A stretch of DNA of 64,000 nucleotides from Burkholderiaceae bacterium. GTDB taxonomy: Bacteria; Pseudomonadota; Gammaproteobacteria; Burkholderiales; Burkholderiaceae_A. The stretch spans positions 372,001-436,000 of the forward strand of contig JAGYIP010000005.1 of NCBI GenBank assembly GCA_018402635.1, given 5' to 3'. Position 1 is the stretch's first letter, and the number at the start of each line of letters is the position of its first letter. The notes beneath the pieces were generated by a model. The model had not been told where the DNA came from, searched no databases, and worked only from the letters and a program-made list of their open reading frames with translations. Below, one piece after another: positions 27,666 through 37,014 of the stretch. The position numbers and the translations under genes are program-made.

Positions 27666-29084
27666 ATGCCCGAGTCCACCACGCCTGCCGTTGTTGAACA
27701 GACCGTTCTTCTGTATGCCCCGGGCAAAAAGATCTATGCCAAGGCTACGAAGGGCTGGTTCAACAACTGGCGCTGGTTCTTTGTATTCATCACGCAGGCG
27801 GCCTACTACCTAACACCCTGGCTGTCCTGGAACGATCGGCAGGCTGTCTTGTTCGACTTGGAAGCACGGCGCTTCTACATCCTCGACCTTCTGCTGGTTC
27901 CGCAAGACTTTATCTACCTAACAGCGCTTCTGCTCCTGTCTGCCTTTGGCCTGTTCCTGTTTACAGCCATTGCGGGTCGACTTTTCTGTGGCTATGCCTG
28001 CCCGCAGACGGTCTACACCGAGATCTTTATGCAGATCGAGCGATGGATTGAAGGCGATCGTCATGTACGCATGCGACGTGACAAAGAGCTTTCCTTGCTT
28101 GCACGCCTGCCAAGGCGGGGACTGAAGCTCTTCGTCTGGGCCCTCGTGGCACTGTGGACGGGCTTTACCTTCGCAGGCTATTTCACGCCCATTCATGAAC
28201 TGGGTCAGGGGGTATTGACTGCAAGCCTAGGCTTCTGGCAATGGTTCTGGATGCTCTTTTATTCGTTTTTTACACTGCTTCAGGCGGGCTTCATGCGTGA
28301 GCAGGTTTGCAAGTACATGTGTCCCTACGCACGTTTTCAGAGTGCCATGTTCGACCCGGACACGCTTACTGTTAGCTATGACGAGACCCGTGGAGAACCC
28401 CGCGGCAAGCGCTCCAAGGCCGAGGATCAGTCAGCCTCTGGGAAAGGGGACTGCATCGACTGCGGTGTCTGTGTTGAGGTCTGCCCAACAGGCATCGACA
28501 TTCGAGACGGTCTGCAGTACGAGTGCATTGGATGCGGGCTTTGTGCCGATGCCTGCAACCAGATTATGGATCGTATGCACTACCCCCGAGGCCTGATTCG
28601 CTACACCACACTGAACGCCCTGGACGGCGTTGTTCCAGAGGCAGACATTCGGCGGCGCTTCTTGCGACCACGCGTTGTTATTTACACCGTGCTTCTTCTT
28701 GTTATCTCGGCTGTGGTCTTTGCATCACTTTTAAATCGAAGCCCATTAACCGTGAATGTTATTCGCGACCGGGGAGCTCTGGCACGCGAAGTTGAGGGTC
28801 AGTTCATTGAGAATGTCTACCGGCTTCAAATTACCAACAAGAGCCACGAAGCGAAGCGGTTGGTTATTGAAGGCAGCGGCCTGCCAGAACTTGAAAGCTA
28901 CGGAAAGACAAGAATTACAGTCGATCCATCGGCCAACGCAACTGCCATTATCGACCTACGTATTCCTATTTCAATTGCCGAATCCCTTAACAAGGGCTCG
29001 CATAAAATTCTGTTGCAAGTGCGCTCAGAGGACGATCCTAGTTTGGTCATAAACGAAAAGGCAGCCTTCTTTGTCCCACGCTAA
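27666..29084 (+). CDS. ccoG: Cytochrome oxidase assembly protein CcoG/FixG (ferredoxin-like, membrane)
   Basis: CcoG is an inner-membrane iron-sulfur protein thought to reduce copper for cbb3 assembly. It has 472 residues. N-terminal membrane helices carry the family sequence KGWFNNWRWFFVFITQ and RLFCGYACPQTVYTEIFM. Two 4Fe-4S clusters are seen in CIDCGVCVEVCPTG and CIGCGLCADACNQIMD. A C-terminal Ig-like domain starts near YRLQITNKSHEAKR. The ATG at 27666 is preferred over a TTG-type start 57 bases upstream; neither has a strong ribosome site. Confidence 0.94.
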   Translation: MPESTTPAVVEQTVLLYAPGKKIYAKATKGWFNNWRWFFVFITQAAYYLTPWLSWNDRQAVLFDLEARRFYILDLLLVPQDFIYLTALLLLSAFGLFLFTAIAGRLFCGYACPQTVYTEIFMQIERWIEGDRHVRMRRDKELSLLARLPRRGLKLFVWALVALWTGFTFAGYFTPIHELGQGVLTASLGFWQWFWMLFYSFFTLLQAGFMREQVCKYMCPYARFQSAMFDPDTLTVSYDETRGEPRGKRSKAEDQSASGKGDCIDCGVCVEVCPTGIDIRDGLQYECIGCGLCADACNQIMDRMHYPRGLIRYTTLNALDGVVPEADIRRRFLRPRVVIYTVLLLVISAVVFASLLNRSPLTVNVIRDRGALAREVEGQFIENVYRLQITNKSHEAKRLVIEGSGLPELESYGKTRITVDPSANATAIIDLRIPISIAESLNKGSHKILLQVRSEDDPSLVINEKAAFFVPR

Positions 29085-29091
29085 CCGCATC

Positions 29092-29637
29092 ATGAACAAC
29101 ACTTCAGGTCCATGGTGGCAGCACCGCTGGCCCTGGATTATTCTGTTTATGCTTTCAAGCGTCATCGTGGCATGTATGGTCACAATTTACATTGCTGTAA
29201 CCACCCGCGACAGCCTTGTGGCAGACGACTACACTAAGCATGGCAGAGGCATTAACCAGAGGCTTGAGAAAGACCAACGGGCCCTTGAACTGGGTGTTAG
29301 TGCAGGGCTTGGTTACGCCTTCAATGCACTGAAGACACCCGTTCTAACCATCGAGCTGCAGGCCCCAGAACCCCAGGGTGCCGATGCGGGCACTGGTGTC
29401 CCTACCGCATCTCCGGCGTTTTTAGTTCTTGAGCTGTCACATCCCACCATGGCGCAGCTCGACCGCAACCTGGTTCTCCGCCGAGTCGCAGAAGACAGCC
29501 AGATCTACCGTATTCAGACCGAGCCTCTTGCAGCCGCCTACTGGCATGCCGCAATCTATCCCCCAGAGAGAGACTGGAGAGTTCGTACAAGGCTTGAAGT
29601 TAGCAAGCCCGTAGAGCCCACCAGTCGGGCCAAATAG
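29092..29637 (+). CDS. fixH: FixH family protein
   Basis: FixH-like proteins take part in cbb3 oxidase assembly together with CcoG and CcoI. The 181-residue protein starts with PWWQHRWPWIILFMLSSVI, a membrane anchor typical of FixH. It continues with DSLVADDYTKHGRGINQ, also family-typical. The C-terminal periplasmic beta domain has LELSHPTMAQLDRNLVL and WRVRTRL. The ATG at 29092 lies 7 bases after the ccoG stop; a TTG upstream would overlap ccoG. Confidence 0.88.
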   Translation: MNNTSGPWWQHRWPWIILFMLSSVIVACMVTIYIAVTTRDSLVADDYTKHGRGINQRLEKDQRALELGVSAGLGYAFNALKTPVLTIELQAPEPQGADAGTGVPTASPAFLVLELSHPTMAQLDRNLVLRRVAEDSQIYRIQTEPLAAAYWHAAIYPPERDWRVRTRLEVSKPVEPTSRAK

Positions 29638-29652
29638 ATCCAGGAGACTTTC

Positions 29653-29979
29653 ATGGCCGAAATAAACCAAGATGGCGTGCGTGACCACCGATCAACACCT
29701 TACTTTGCCAAGGCTGCAATGAGCATTGCCTGGCCTTCTTTTCTTGCGTCAGCCGCTTTAACGGGTCTGTTTTTCTCTTCAGTCGACCCAAACGAACTGG
29801 TGCTCTTTGGTGTTGAACTTGAACTGGATCGTCGCGAGGCTTATGGGCTTGGCTTTATGGTTTTCTGGGGGTTTTCAGCGCTCGCAAGCGCGATGACCTA
29901 CATGCTCGCGCGCCCACCGGAATCAAAACCAGCAAGCTACGTTGCCCACCGCGCCTCACGCACAAACGAACCCCGTTAA
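29653..29979 (+). CDS. Small membrane protein at the end of the cco cluster, function unknown
   Basis: This 108-residue protein has two predicted membrane segments (about 24-42 and 68-86) separated by a short acidic stretch, DPNELVLFGVELELDRRE. No catalytic or metal motif is visible. It lies 15 bases after fixH with a good AGGAG ribosome site, so it is part of the oxidase assembly operon. Its stop overlaps the convergent ntrC stop by four bases. Small proteins in this place are known from other Burkholderiales, but I know of no assigned role. Confidence 0.75.
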   Translation: MAEINQDGVRDHRSTPYFAKAAMSIAWPSFLASAALTGLFFSSVDPNELVLFGVELELDRREAYGLGFMVFWGFSALASAMTYMLARPPESKPASYVAHRASRTNEPR

Positions 29980-31504
29980 GACTCTAGGCCAAGTTCCGCT
30001 ATTTTCCGTGTAATGGTGTTTCGCCCCACGCCAAGGATCTGGGCTGCCTCTATACGACGACCCCTAGTTACTTCTAGGGCTGTTCCGTACACCAGCGTTT
30101 CAAACTCCCTGGACCAGTGCTGAAAACTGGCCGAGGGGTCCACCGTCAAGACCCCCGAGCGACTGGCCTGACGCAGCGACTTTTCAAGCTCTTGCTTAAG
30201 CAGTCCACGCCAATCAAGCGCCGGCCCGTGGCGACCGGACTCAGACGGCAATGTCTCACCAAGGGGCCCAGGCGTCTCGGGCGACCCAGGCCCATGGTTG
30301 GGCCTTGCCTGAAATAAGGTCGGGGCCTGAGGCTCCCGGGGGCGTAAGGCTCAAGCAACTCAGGGGGGAGATCGTTGAACTCAACACGATGGCTTGGCGC
30401 CATAACAGTGAGCCGATGACACAGGTTCTCAAGCTCTCGTACATTGCCTGGAAAGGCATAAGACATCATGGCCTCAAGGGCTGAGGGCGCTAAGACCTTC
30501 GACTCCACGCCAAGCGTCTTGGCAGACTTTGCAAGGAAGTGCATTGCAAGGTCTGCGACATCTTCTCGGCGTTCCCGCAAAGGGGGAAGACGCAGTCGAA
30601 TGACATTGAGCCGATGAAAAAGGTCTTCTCGAAACTGACCATCGCGAACGCGCTTCTCAAGGTTCTGGTGAGTCGCAGCAATAACGCGAACGTTGGCCTT
30701 AAGCGGCTGATGCCCGCCAACACGATAGTAATGACCATCCGATAAGACACGAAGAAGTCGTGTCTGTAGATCGAGCGACATATCGCCAATTTCGTCCAGA
30801 AAAAGTGTTCCTCCCTCGGCCTGCTCGAACCGACCACGACGCAGCGACTGCGCGCCTGTAAATGCCCCGCGCTCATGGCCAAAGAGCTCGGACTCAAGAA
30901 GGTCGTGAGGAATAGCGGCTGTGTTTAATGCAACAAAAGACATCTGGGCACGGGGGCTGTGACGATGCAAGGCACCTGCAACAAGCTCTTTACCAGTTCC
31001 AGATTCGCCCGTAATAAGCGTGGTCGCAGCAGACTGCGAAAGCCGACCAATAGCTCGAAAGACCTCTTGCATGGCGGGTGCATGACCAAGCATATCGAGA
31101 CTCGGGTTGAGATAGCTTATTGCCGTGGGGCTTTCCTGCCCCTGTGACTCCGAGCAGGCCCGGCGAATAAGGGCGGTGGCCTCCTCAACATCAAAGGGCT
31201 TGGGAAGGTACTCAAAGGCACCCCCTTGAAAGGCCGAGACCGCGCTATCGAGATCGGAAAAGCCGGTCATGATAATGACCGGAAGCCCAGGAAGTCGTGC
31301 CTTAATCTGTTCAAGTAAAGCAAGACCAGACTCGCCGGGCATACGAATATCGGAGACTAAAACCTGGGGCGTCTCCTCTTGAAGAGCACGCATAACCTGC
31401 TGGCTGGTCTCAAAAAGACGGCAAGGCAACTGGGCTCGTTGGAGGGCTTTTTCAAGAACCCATCGAATGGAGGCATCGTCATCCACAATCCATACTGGCT
31501 TCAT
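29976..31504 (-). pseudogene. ntrC: Nitrogen regulator NtrC (sigma-54 activator), frame broken once
   Basis: NtrC is the response regulator of nitrogen limitation. The receiver domain carries the phospho-acceptor Asp in VLVSDIRMPGES. The AAA+ domain has Walker A GESGTGKE, the sigma-54 contact loop ERGAFTGAQ, and Walker [13 protein letters not shown]. The frame breaks in a linker after PPELLEPYAP. The rest, including the Fis-type DNA-binding helix-turn-helix (IEAAQILGVGRNTITRKIAELG), is in another frame. The break is at a run of five C on the coding strand (30338-30342); one extra base restores a Pro-rich linker and a protein of about 509 residues. It is cotranscribed with ntrB and glnA. Confidence 0.92.
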
Positions 31505-32667
31505 TAAAACGTCTCCTTGGAGAGGACCGGCTTGATGGGCTCACCGATAGGTAGAACAATGGTGAACTCGGTGCCGATGTCATGCGCCTTCGGAAGAGCT
31601 GAGCCTCCAACCCCACTTAGAGAAGCAGGCTGTGACTCGGATCGGCAATCGATAACGCCTCCATGCTGATGCACGATGGTCTGGGCAATGGTGAGACCCA
31701 GACCATGGCCCTTGGGATTACCCGAGACCAAGGGGTAGAAAATTTCGTCGCGCAAAGACTTAGGAATACCCGGGCCGTTGTCACGAATAGACATTGAAAG
31801 TGCCAGGCCATAGCGTTGACGATGCAGCGTGACCTGACGCGTTGCGCGGGTCTTGAGCCAAATACGGCCCTGACCATCCATGGCCTGGGCTGCATTACGA
31901 ACCACATTGAGCACCAACTGAATGAGCTGCTCGAGATCACCTAGAATTTCAGGAAGACTTGTGTCGTAGTCGCGAACAATGGTTAAGCCCGTGGGAAACT
32001 CCGAAAGCACCAGCCTGCGAACCCGTTCAAGTACTTCATGAATGTTCACAGCCTCTCGCGACATGCTGCGACGAACGGGTGCAAGCATCTGGTCGACAAG
32101 AGATAAAAGCCGATCGGACTCTTTAACAATAACCTGGGTGTACTCACGCAAGGAACGCGTTGGAAGCTCGGTCTCAAGCAGCTGCGCAGCGCCGCGAATG
32201 CCACCAAGCGGGTTCTTAATTTCATGGCCTAGATTGCGAAGAAGTGACTGGTTCAGCTGCATCAGGGCCGCCTGACGCTCCTCACGATCAATGCGCTGGT
32301 AGGCGTCAATTTCGCGAAGCTCAACACTGGCCAGTAAGCCGGGCTCTTCAAGAACCGACACAGTGATGTCAAGAGCAGTGGGGGCACGACCCGCAAGGTT
32401 AAAGTTCAGCTGTTGACGCTTCACCGAGAAGAGGCGCTGTTGACACTCTTGAAGAAGGCCCTCAATGGCCTGACTATCGCCCGCCAATAAGGCTAAGGAC
32501 TGACCCTCGAACTGCACCGCTGAGACGCCCAGAAGATTCTCGGCTGCGCCATTCATGAAGGCGACTTTCCCACAGCCATCGAGAAGCACGACAGCTGTGG
32601 CAAGCAGGTCGAAGGGGTTCGGGCGGCTTACAGGCTCTGTTCGCACACCCGTTCCCCTCGCCTGCAT
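31504..32667 (-). CDS. ntrB: Nitrogen sensor histidine kinase NtrB
   Basis: NtrB phosphorylates NtrC when nitrogen is short and is controlled by PII. The 387-residue cytosolic kinase has an N-terminal PAS domain (NPFDLLATAVVLLDG, VAFMNGAAENLLG). The phosphorylated His is in NLGHEIKNPLGGIRGAAQLL. The ATP-binding G1/G2 boxes are MSIRDNGPGIP and GLGLTIAQTIVHQHGG. The start overlaps the glnA stop (TAATG) and its stop overlaps the ntrC start, so all three genes are coupled. Confidence 0.95.
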   Translation of the reverse strand: MQARGTGVRTEPVSRPNPFDLLATAVVLLDGCGKVAFMNGAAENLLGVSAVQFEGQSLALLAGDSQAIEGLLQECQQRLFSVKRQQLNFNLAGRAPTALDITVSVLEEPGLLASVELREIDAYQRIDREERQAALMQLNQSLLRNLGHEIKNPLGGIRGAAQLLETELPTRSLREYTQVIVKESDRLLSLVDQMLAPVRRSMSREAVNIHEVLERVRRLVLSEFPTGLTIVRDYDTSLPEILGDLEQLIQLVLNVVRNAAQAMDGQGRIWLKTRATRQVTLHRQRYGLALSMSIRDNGPGIPKSLRDEIFYPLVSGNPKGHGLGLTIAQTIVHQHGGVIDCRSESQPASLSGVGGSALPKAHDIGTEFTIVLPIGEPIKPVLSKETF

Positions 32668-34079
32668 TACAGCGAGTAGTACATATCGAACTCAACAGGA
32701 TGGGTCGTCATTCGGAACCGCGTGACTTCTTCCATTTTGAGGTTGATGAATGCATCAATCATGGAGTCGGAGAAGACGCCACCGCGCGTAAGGAATTCGC
32801 GGTCTTTATCGAGCTCATCAAGCGCCTGATCCAAGGACGAGCAAACCGTGGGAATGGCCTTCTCTTCTTCAGGCGGTAGGTCGTAGAGGTTCTTGTTAGC
32901 AGGCTCTCCCGGATGAATCTTGTTCATAACGCCGTCGAGGCCAGCCATAAGCATGGCTGAGAAGGCTAGGTAAGGGTTGGCTGTGGGATCGGGGAAGCGC
33001 ACCTCGATTCGGCGGCCCTTAGGGTTGCTGACATAAGGGATACGAATGGAGGCCGAACGGTTACGCGCTGAGTAGGCCAGCTTCACAGGGGCCTCAAAGC
33101 CAGGCACCAGCCGCTTGTAGCTGTTGGTACCCGGATTCGTAATGGCATTAAGCGCGCGAGCGTGCTTAATAATTCCACCAATGTAGTAAAGCGCGAAATC
33201 GGAAAGGCCCGCATAGCCGTTCCCAGCAAACAGGTTTTGGCCATCTTTCCAGACCGACTGGTGGCAGTGCATACCCGAGCCGTTATCACCAACAATAGGC
33301 TTAGGCATAAAGGTTGCGGTCTTACCATAGCTCGCCGCTACGTTCATCACCACATACTTAAGAATCTGGTTCCAGTCGGCCCTTTGGGTCAGCGTGCTGA
33401 ACTTGGTTCCAATTTCGCACTGACCCGCTCCGGCAACCTCGTGGTGATGCACCTCAACCGGCACCCCCATCTGTTCAAGAATAAGGCACATCTCGGAACG
33501 AATATCTTGGAGAGAGTCAACAGGGGGCACAGGAAAGTAGCCTCCCTTGACTGCGGGACGATGCCCAAGGTTACCGCCCTCGTAGTCGATACCGGTTGAC
33601 CAGCTTGCCTCTTCGGTTTTGACCTTAACGCTTGAACCCGACATGTCGCAGGTCCAGGTAACGCCATCAAAAATAAAGAATTCGGGCTCCGGTCCAAAGA
33701 AGGCTGTGTCGCCCACACCAGAGGCTTTCAGAAAGGCTTCTGCGCGCTTTGATAGGGAGCGTGGATCGAGCTCGTAGCCCTTGCCATCAGAAGGCTCGAC
33801 GACGTCGCAGGTAATATTCAGAGTCACCTCTTCGCGGAAGGGGTCGAGCACCGCGGTATCGGGATCGGGCATCAGCAGCATGTCTGAGGCTTCGATACCT
33901 TTCCAACCCGCAATGGAGGAGCCGTCGAAGGCGTGGCCAGACTCAAACTTGTCGTCGTCCACCATGGAGGCGGGAACAGAGACATGCTGCTCCTTGCCGC
34001 GGGTATCGGTGAAACGAAAATCGACAAACTTAACTTCGTTATCGGCAATTAACTTGATTACTTCTTTTGCACTCGCCAT
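32667..34079 (-). CDS. glnA: Glutamine synthetase, type I
   Basis: GlnA joins ammonia to glutamate with ATP. It has 470 residues, as in enteric GSI. Key motifs are [18 protein letters not shown], the ATP/metal region [36 protein letters not shown] and [10 protein letters not shown]. The adenylylation tyrosine is in NLYDLPPEE, so regulation by GlnE is expected. Upstream lie a sigma-54 promoter and an NtrC-type inverted repeat; downstream are ntrB and ntrC. Confidence 0.98.
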   Translation of the reverse strand: MASAKEVIKLIADNEVKFVDFRFTDTRGKEQHVSVPASMVDDDKFESGHAFDGSSIAGWKGIEASDMLLMPDPDTAVLDPFREEVTLNITCDVVEPSDGKGYELDPRSLSKRAEAFLKASGVGDTAFFGPEPEFFIFDGVTWTCDMSGSSVKVKTEEASWSTGIDYEGGNLGHRPAVKGGYFPVPPVDSLQDIRSEMCLILEQMGVPVEVHHHEVAGAGQCEIGTKFSTLTQRADWNQILKYVVMNVAASYGKTATFMPKPIVGDNGSGMHCHQSVWKDGQNLFAGNGYAGLSDFALYYIGGIIKHARALNAITNPGTNSYKRLVPGFEAPVKLAYSARNRSASIRIPYVSNPKGRRIEVRFPDPTANPYLAFSAMLMAGLDGVMNKIHPGEPANKNLYDLPPEEEKAIPTVCSSLDQALDELDKDREFLTRGGVFSDSMIDAFINLKMEEVTRFRMTTHPVEFDMYYSL

Positions 34080-34156
34080 TGAATGAGGCTCCTTTTCTAA
34101 AAATTAGTAAAAACGCAATACCTTTCACTTCAAAAATGCCTGAACATCCCCTCTAC

Positions 34157-34172
34157 TGCAGGTTTCGTGCCG
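34157..34172 (-). promoter_or_regulatory. Sigma-54 promoter of glnA
   Basis: On the minus strand the sequence CGGCACGAAACCTGCA differs from the -24/-12 consensus (TGGCACG-N4-TTGCA) at two positions. It keeps the GG and GC doublets at the required spacing. The inferred transcription start is near 34146, about 67 bases before the glnA ATG. Confidence 0.78.
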
Positions 34173-34215
34173 ATCTATAAAAATGTTATTTATCAATAGA
34201 TTACAAAATGGGCGA

Positions 34216-34248
34216 TGCATAAATGCACTTTTTTAATGCATTTATGCA
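34216..34248 (-). promoter_or_regulatory. Inverted repeat, probable NtrC enhancer of glnA
   Basis: A perfect 12-base inverted repeat (TGCATAAATGCA and TGCATTTATGCA) is separated by 9 bases. Across its middle, TGCACTTTTTTAATGCA (34224-34240) matches nine of twelve fixed positions of the NtrC site TGCACC-N5-GGTGCA. It lies about 70-100 bases upstream of the sigma-54 start, the normal enhancer distance. Each arm is itself nearly palindromic, so two dimers could bind side by side. Confidence 0.6.
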
Positions 34249-34272
34249 CCAGTTTATAACATGCGCACCTTA

Positions 34273-35463
34273 TTAGGGCAGAAAGAGGATCTGAAGATCG
34301 TTTAAGAAATCAAGCCCGAGGCGAGTCGGCAGCCAACGCCCTTGGCGGCAGTCCAGAAGGCCCCGCGCCTGAGCCTTCGACAGGGCGGGGGCAATATGCT
34401 GCGGGGAGAGCCCCGTAGCCCGCTCAAATAAATCGGCCTCGACCCCGTGCACAAGGCGCATGGCGTTCAGCATAAACTCAAAGCCCAGCCGGTCACGGGG
34501 AACAGGCTCCTGCCTGCGATGCGAACCGTCTGCGCCCTGAACGGCCTTAAGGTAGTCGCCCGGATGACGCGTACAGGTTTGGCGGATGACGCCGAGATCG
34601 GGCAGACTGAGTTTGCTGTGAGCCCCGGCGCCAATGCCAAGGTAATCACCAAAGCGCCAGTAGTTGGTGTTGTGCAGACAGGCCTGATCCTCCCGTGCAA
34701 AGGCTGAAACCTCGTAGCGATTGAGCTCGGAGACCGCAAGACGCGAAAGCAACTGATCGTGCATAACCTCTAAAACCTCTTCCACAGGAAGTGCGGGCGG
34801 GCGAGAGGCAAACAGCGTATTGGGCTCAAGTGTGAGCTGATAAAGGGAAAGATGCCCAAGGCCAAAGGACAAGGCCGTTTCGAGGTCGTGCATGGCCATC
34901 TCAAGCGACTGCCCCGGAAGGCCGTACATGAGGTCAACGTTGAGTCGGTCAAAGACCTTCGCAGCCGCCTGGGTCGCCTCAAGGCTGTCGTTCGCGTCGT
35001 GCACCCGCCCAATGGCCTTAAGACTTGCTGCATCAAACGACTGGACACCCAGAGAAAGGCGTGTCACCCCGGCCTGCCGATAACCCTGCCAGTCGGTTGC
35101 CTCTTGGGAAAATCGACCGGCACCAGGATTCGCCTCCATCGTGATCTCGCAGTCGGCAGACAGCGGCAGCAGAGCACGCACGGTTTTCAAAAGCATGTCA
35201 ATGGCCTGGGGCCCAAAGATGTTGGGTGTCCCACCCCCGATAAAAACAGTCTGCACTGTGCGCCCCCAGACCTGCGGAAGACTCGCCTGAAGATCACGCG
35301 TTAGGGCATCGAGGTAAACCTCCTGAGGAACCTCCCCCTTGATCTCGTGCGAATTAAAGTCGCAATACGGGCACTTACGAATGCACCAAGGAAGATGAAT
35401 GTAAAGGCTTAGGCCTGAAAGGCCTCGCAAAAGGCTTGCGCTGCTAGCGCCCGATGACTGCAT
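34273..35463 (-). CDS. hemW: Radical SAM haem chaperone HemW
   Basis: HemW proteins resemble coproporphyrinogen dehydrogenase HemN but act as haem-binding chaperones. The 396-residue protein has the radical SAM cluster motif CIRKCPYCDF (C-x3-C-x2-C) and the adenosylmethionine-binding FIGGGTPNI. It continues with TMEANPGAG, LSLGVQSFD and NVDLMYGLPGQS. The C-terminal HemN domain ends the protein. The extra N-terminal Cys of true HemN is absent. The ATG at 35463 lies 55 bases inside rdgB, so translation is probably coupled. Confidence 0.93.
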   Translation of the reverse strand: MQSSGASSASLLRGLSGLSLYIHLPWCIRKCPYCDFNSHEIKGEVPQEVYLDALTRDLQASLPQVWGRTVQTVFIGGGTPNIFGPQAIDMLLKTVRALLPLSADCEITMEANPGAGRFSQEATDWQGYRQAGVTRLSLGVQSFDAASLKAIGRVHDANDSLEATQAAAKVFDRLNVDLMYGLPGQSLEMAMHDLETALSFGLGHLSLYQLTLEPNTLFASRPPALPVEEVLEVMHDQLLSRLAVSELNRYEVSAFAREDQACLHNTNYWRFGDYLGIGAGAHSKLSLPDLGVIRQTCTRHPGDYLKAVQGADGSHRRQEPVPRDRLGFEFMLNAMRLVHGVEADLFERATGLSPQHIAPALSKAQARGLLDCRQGRWLPTRLGLDFLNDLQILFLP

Positions 35464-36110
35464 GTATTTTTTTCCTCTAGGCTAAGTTCAGCGGCCGTGC
35501 GCCCAAGCTTGGGGTCAAAGAAAATGGGGTCGTAGCCATGACCATTATTACCCCGTGGCTCAAGTAAAAGCTCACCCCACCACTGGCCCTGACCAACAAG
35601 CGGCAGGGGATCATCGGCAGAACGCAAGAAGACGAAAACGGCAACAAAACAAGCCTTTATAGGACTAGAGCAGTTAACGCCCAGGGCATGCCGCTGCCTT
35701 TGCAGCAGATGAATGAGGCAAAAAAATTCGCCTCATCGTGGCTTATCTGCCCCTGCTGATAACGCGCATGAAAGGCAAGGGAATCCTCCGCAGTTTGTTG
35801 ATCATCTGGGCTGGGATTGCGTCTTCGCTGATCGAGCCAGTCCTCGTATAGGCGTGCCGAACGAACCCCTGCCCAGCCTTTAAGCTCATCAACAAGGAGA
35901 CCCGAGTCGTCTGCAAGAGCCGGCGAGCCCCGTGCAGGCGCTTGCATGCCGAGCCTTGGCCAGAGCGTTTTCAAGAAAGCTTTCGAAGGGCTCCTCGCAC
36001 GGCTTTACGCCAAAGTCGGACTGCGGTGCGAGCGAGAGGTTCAAGCCACTTAGCAGGCTATTGATCTCCTGCAGCTTGCCCCGGTTTGAACTTGCCAAAA
36101 CCACCTGCAT
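35409..36110 (-). pseudogene. rdgB: RdgB/HAM1 non-canonical purine NTP pyrophosphatase, frame broken twice
   Basis: RdgB removes XTP, ITP and dITP from nucleotide pools. The coding sequence is spread over three frames. The start is MQVVLASSNRGKLQEI with the substrate Ser-Asn-x-x-Lys motif, and continues to ARHASACTG. The middle begins PALADDSGLLVDELKGW (the acidic metal site). The end carries EPRGNNGHGYDPIFF and EEKNTCSHRALA. Removing one G near 35924 joins the first two parts as CTGLPALADDSG. A one-base change in the seven-A run at 35720-35726 joins the rest as KACFVAVFVFLRSADDP. No other stop would remain. It sits between rph and hemW, its normal Burkholderiales place. Confidence 0.87.
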
Positions 36111-36152
36111 CAGAGCCCCCGTTCTTTATTCAACCTACGCACGAATGCTCGC

Positions 36153-36932
36153 CTAGGGCAGGCTTACCTCAAGCCGGTCAGAGTCGGCCATAAGCTGAGC
36201 CTGAAGCGCCTGAAGCTGCAACATGCCGTCATGGGCAAGGCCTATGCACTGGTCAAGCTCATCGCGATGAAAGGCCCGCCCCTCCGCGGTGGCCTGCAGC
36301 TCTACAAAACCGCCGCTTGCAAGCATGGCAAGGTTCATATCCGCCTCGCAGTCCGAGTCTTCTTCGTAGTTGAGATCAAGCAGCGCCCTGCCCTCGTAGA
36401 GCCCAACGGATATCGCCGCAACCGACTCCTTAAAAGCCTTTTGAAGGCCTGCCCGGTCGGGTTCGGAAAGGTCACTGGAGGCCGCAGCGCGGGTTATCGC
36501 ATCGAAGACCGCAAGGCTTGCGCCGGTGACGCTTGCCGTACGGGTACCACCGTCGGCCTGAATCACATCGCAGTCCACGGTGATGGTGCGCTCGCCTAAT
36601 AAGGAGAGGTCAACAGCCGCCCGCAGACACCGCCCAATAAGACGTTGAATTTCCATGGTTCGGCCAGACTGCTTGCCTTTTGCTGCCTCGCGGTCTGAGC
36701 GGGTATGGGTGGACCTTGGGAGCATTCCATACTCCGATGTCACCCAGCCCTTGCCCGAGCCCCTTAAAAAGCCCGGCACCTTGTTCTCGATGCTTGCGTT
36801 ACAAAGAACCTGGGTATGACCAAAGCAGACCAGCACCGAGCCCTCGGCGTATCGGGTGAAGCGTCGCTGAAGCCGCACAGGACGCAGTTGATGGGGTTGA
36901 CGTCCGTCGTGTCGCGGTTTGGAATCGTTCAT
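36153..36932 (-). CDS. rph: Ribonuclease PH
   Basis: RNase PH trims tRNA 3' ends by phosphorolysis. The 259-residue protein has [75 protein letters not shown] and [16 protein letters not shown], which hold the phosphate- and metal-binding residues. It is about 20 residues longer than the E. coli protein at the ends. It is upstream of rdgB by 42 bases and divergent from yicC. Confidence 0.96.
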   Translation of the reverse strand: MNDSKPRHDGRQPHQLRPVRLQRRFTRYAEGSVLVCFGHTQVLCNASIENKVPGFLRGSGKGWVTSEYGMLPRSTHTRSDREAAKGKQSGRTMEIQRLIGRCLRAAVDLSLLGERTITVDCDVIQADGGTRTASVTGASLAVFDAITRAAASSDLSEPDRAGLQKAFKESVAAISVGLYEGRALLDLNYEEDSDCEADMNLAMLASGGFVELQATAEGRAFHRDELDQCIGLAHDGMLQLQALQAQLMADSDRLEVSLP

Positions 36933-37014
36933 AAATACTCTCTGGTCAAAAAAAGGGGCCTAAGACAGCTCAGGTAAAAGAGCCCGCGCTGATAGAAACG
37001 TAGAATACCGAGTT

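Noticed and set aside
34216-34248. The 12-base inverted repeat as a terminator of hemW
   Set aside because: The stem is AT-rich and no T run follows on the minus strand. The match to NtrC sites and the distance to the sigma-54 promoter explain it better.
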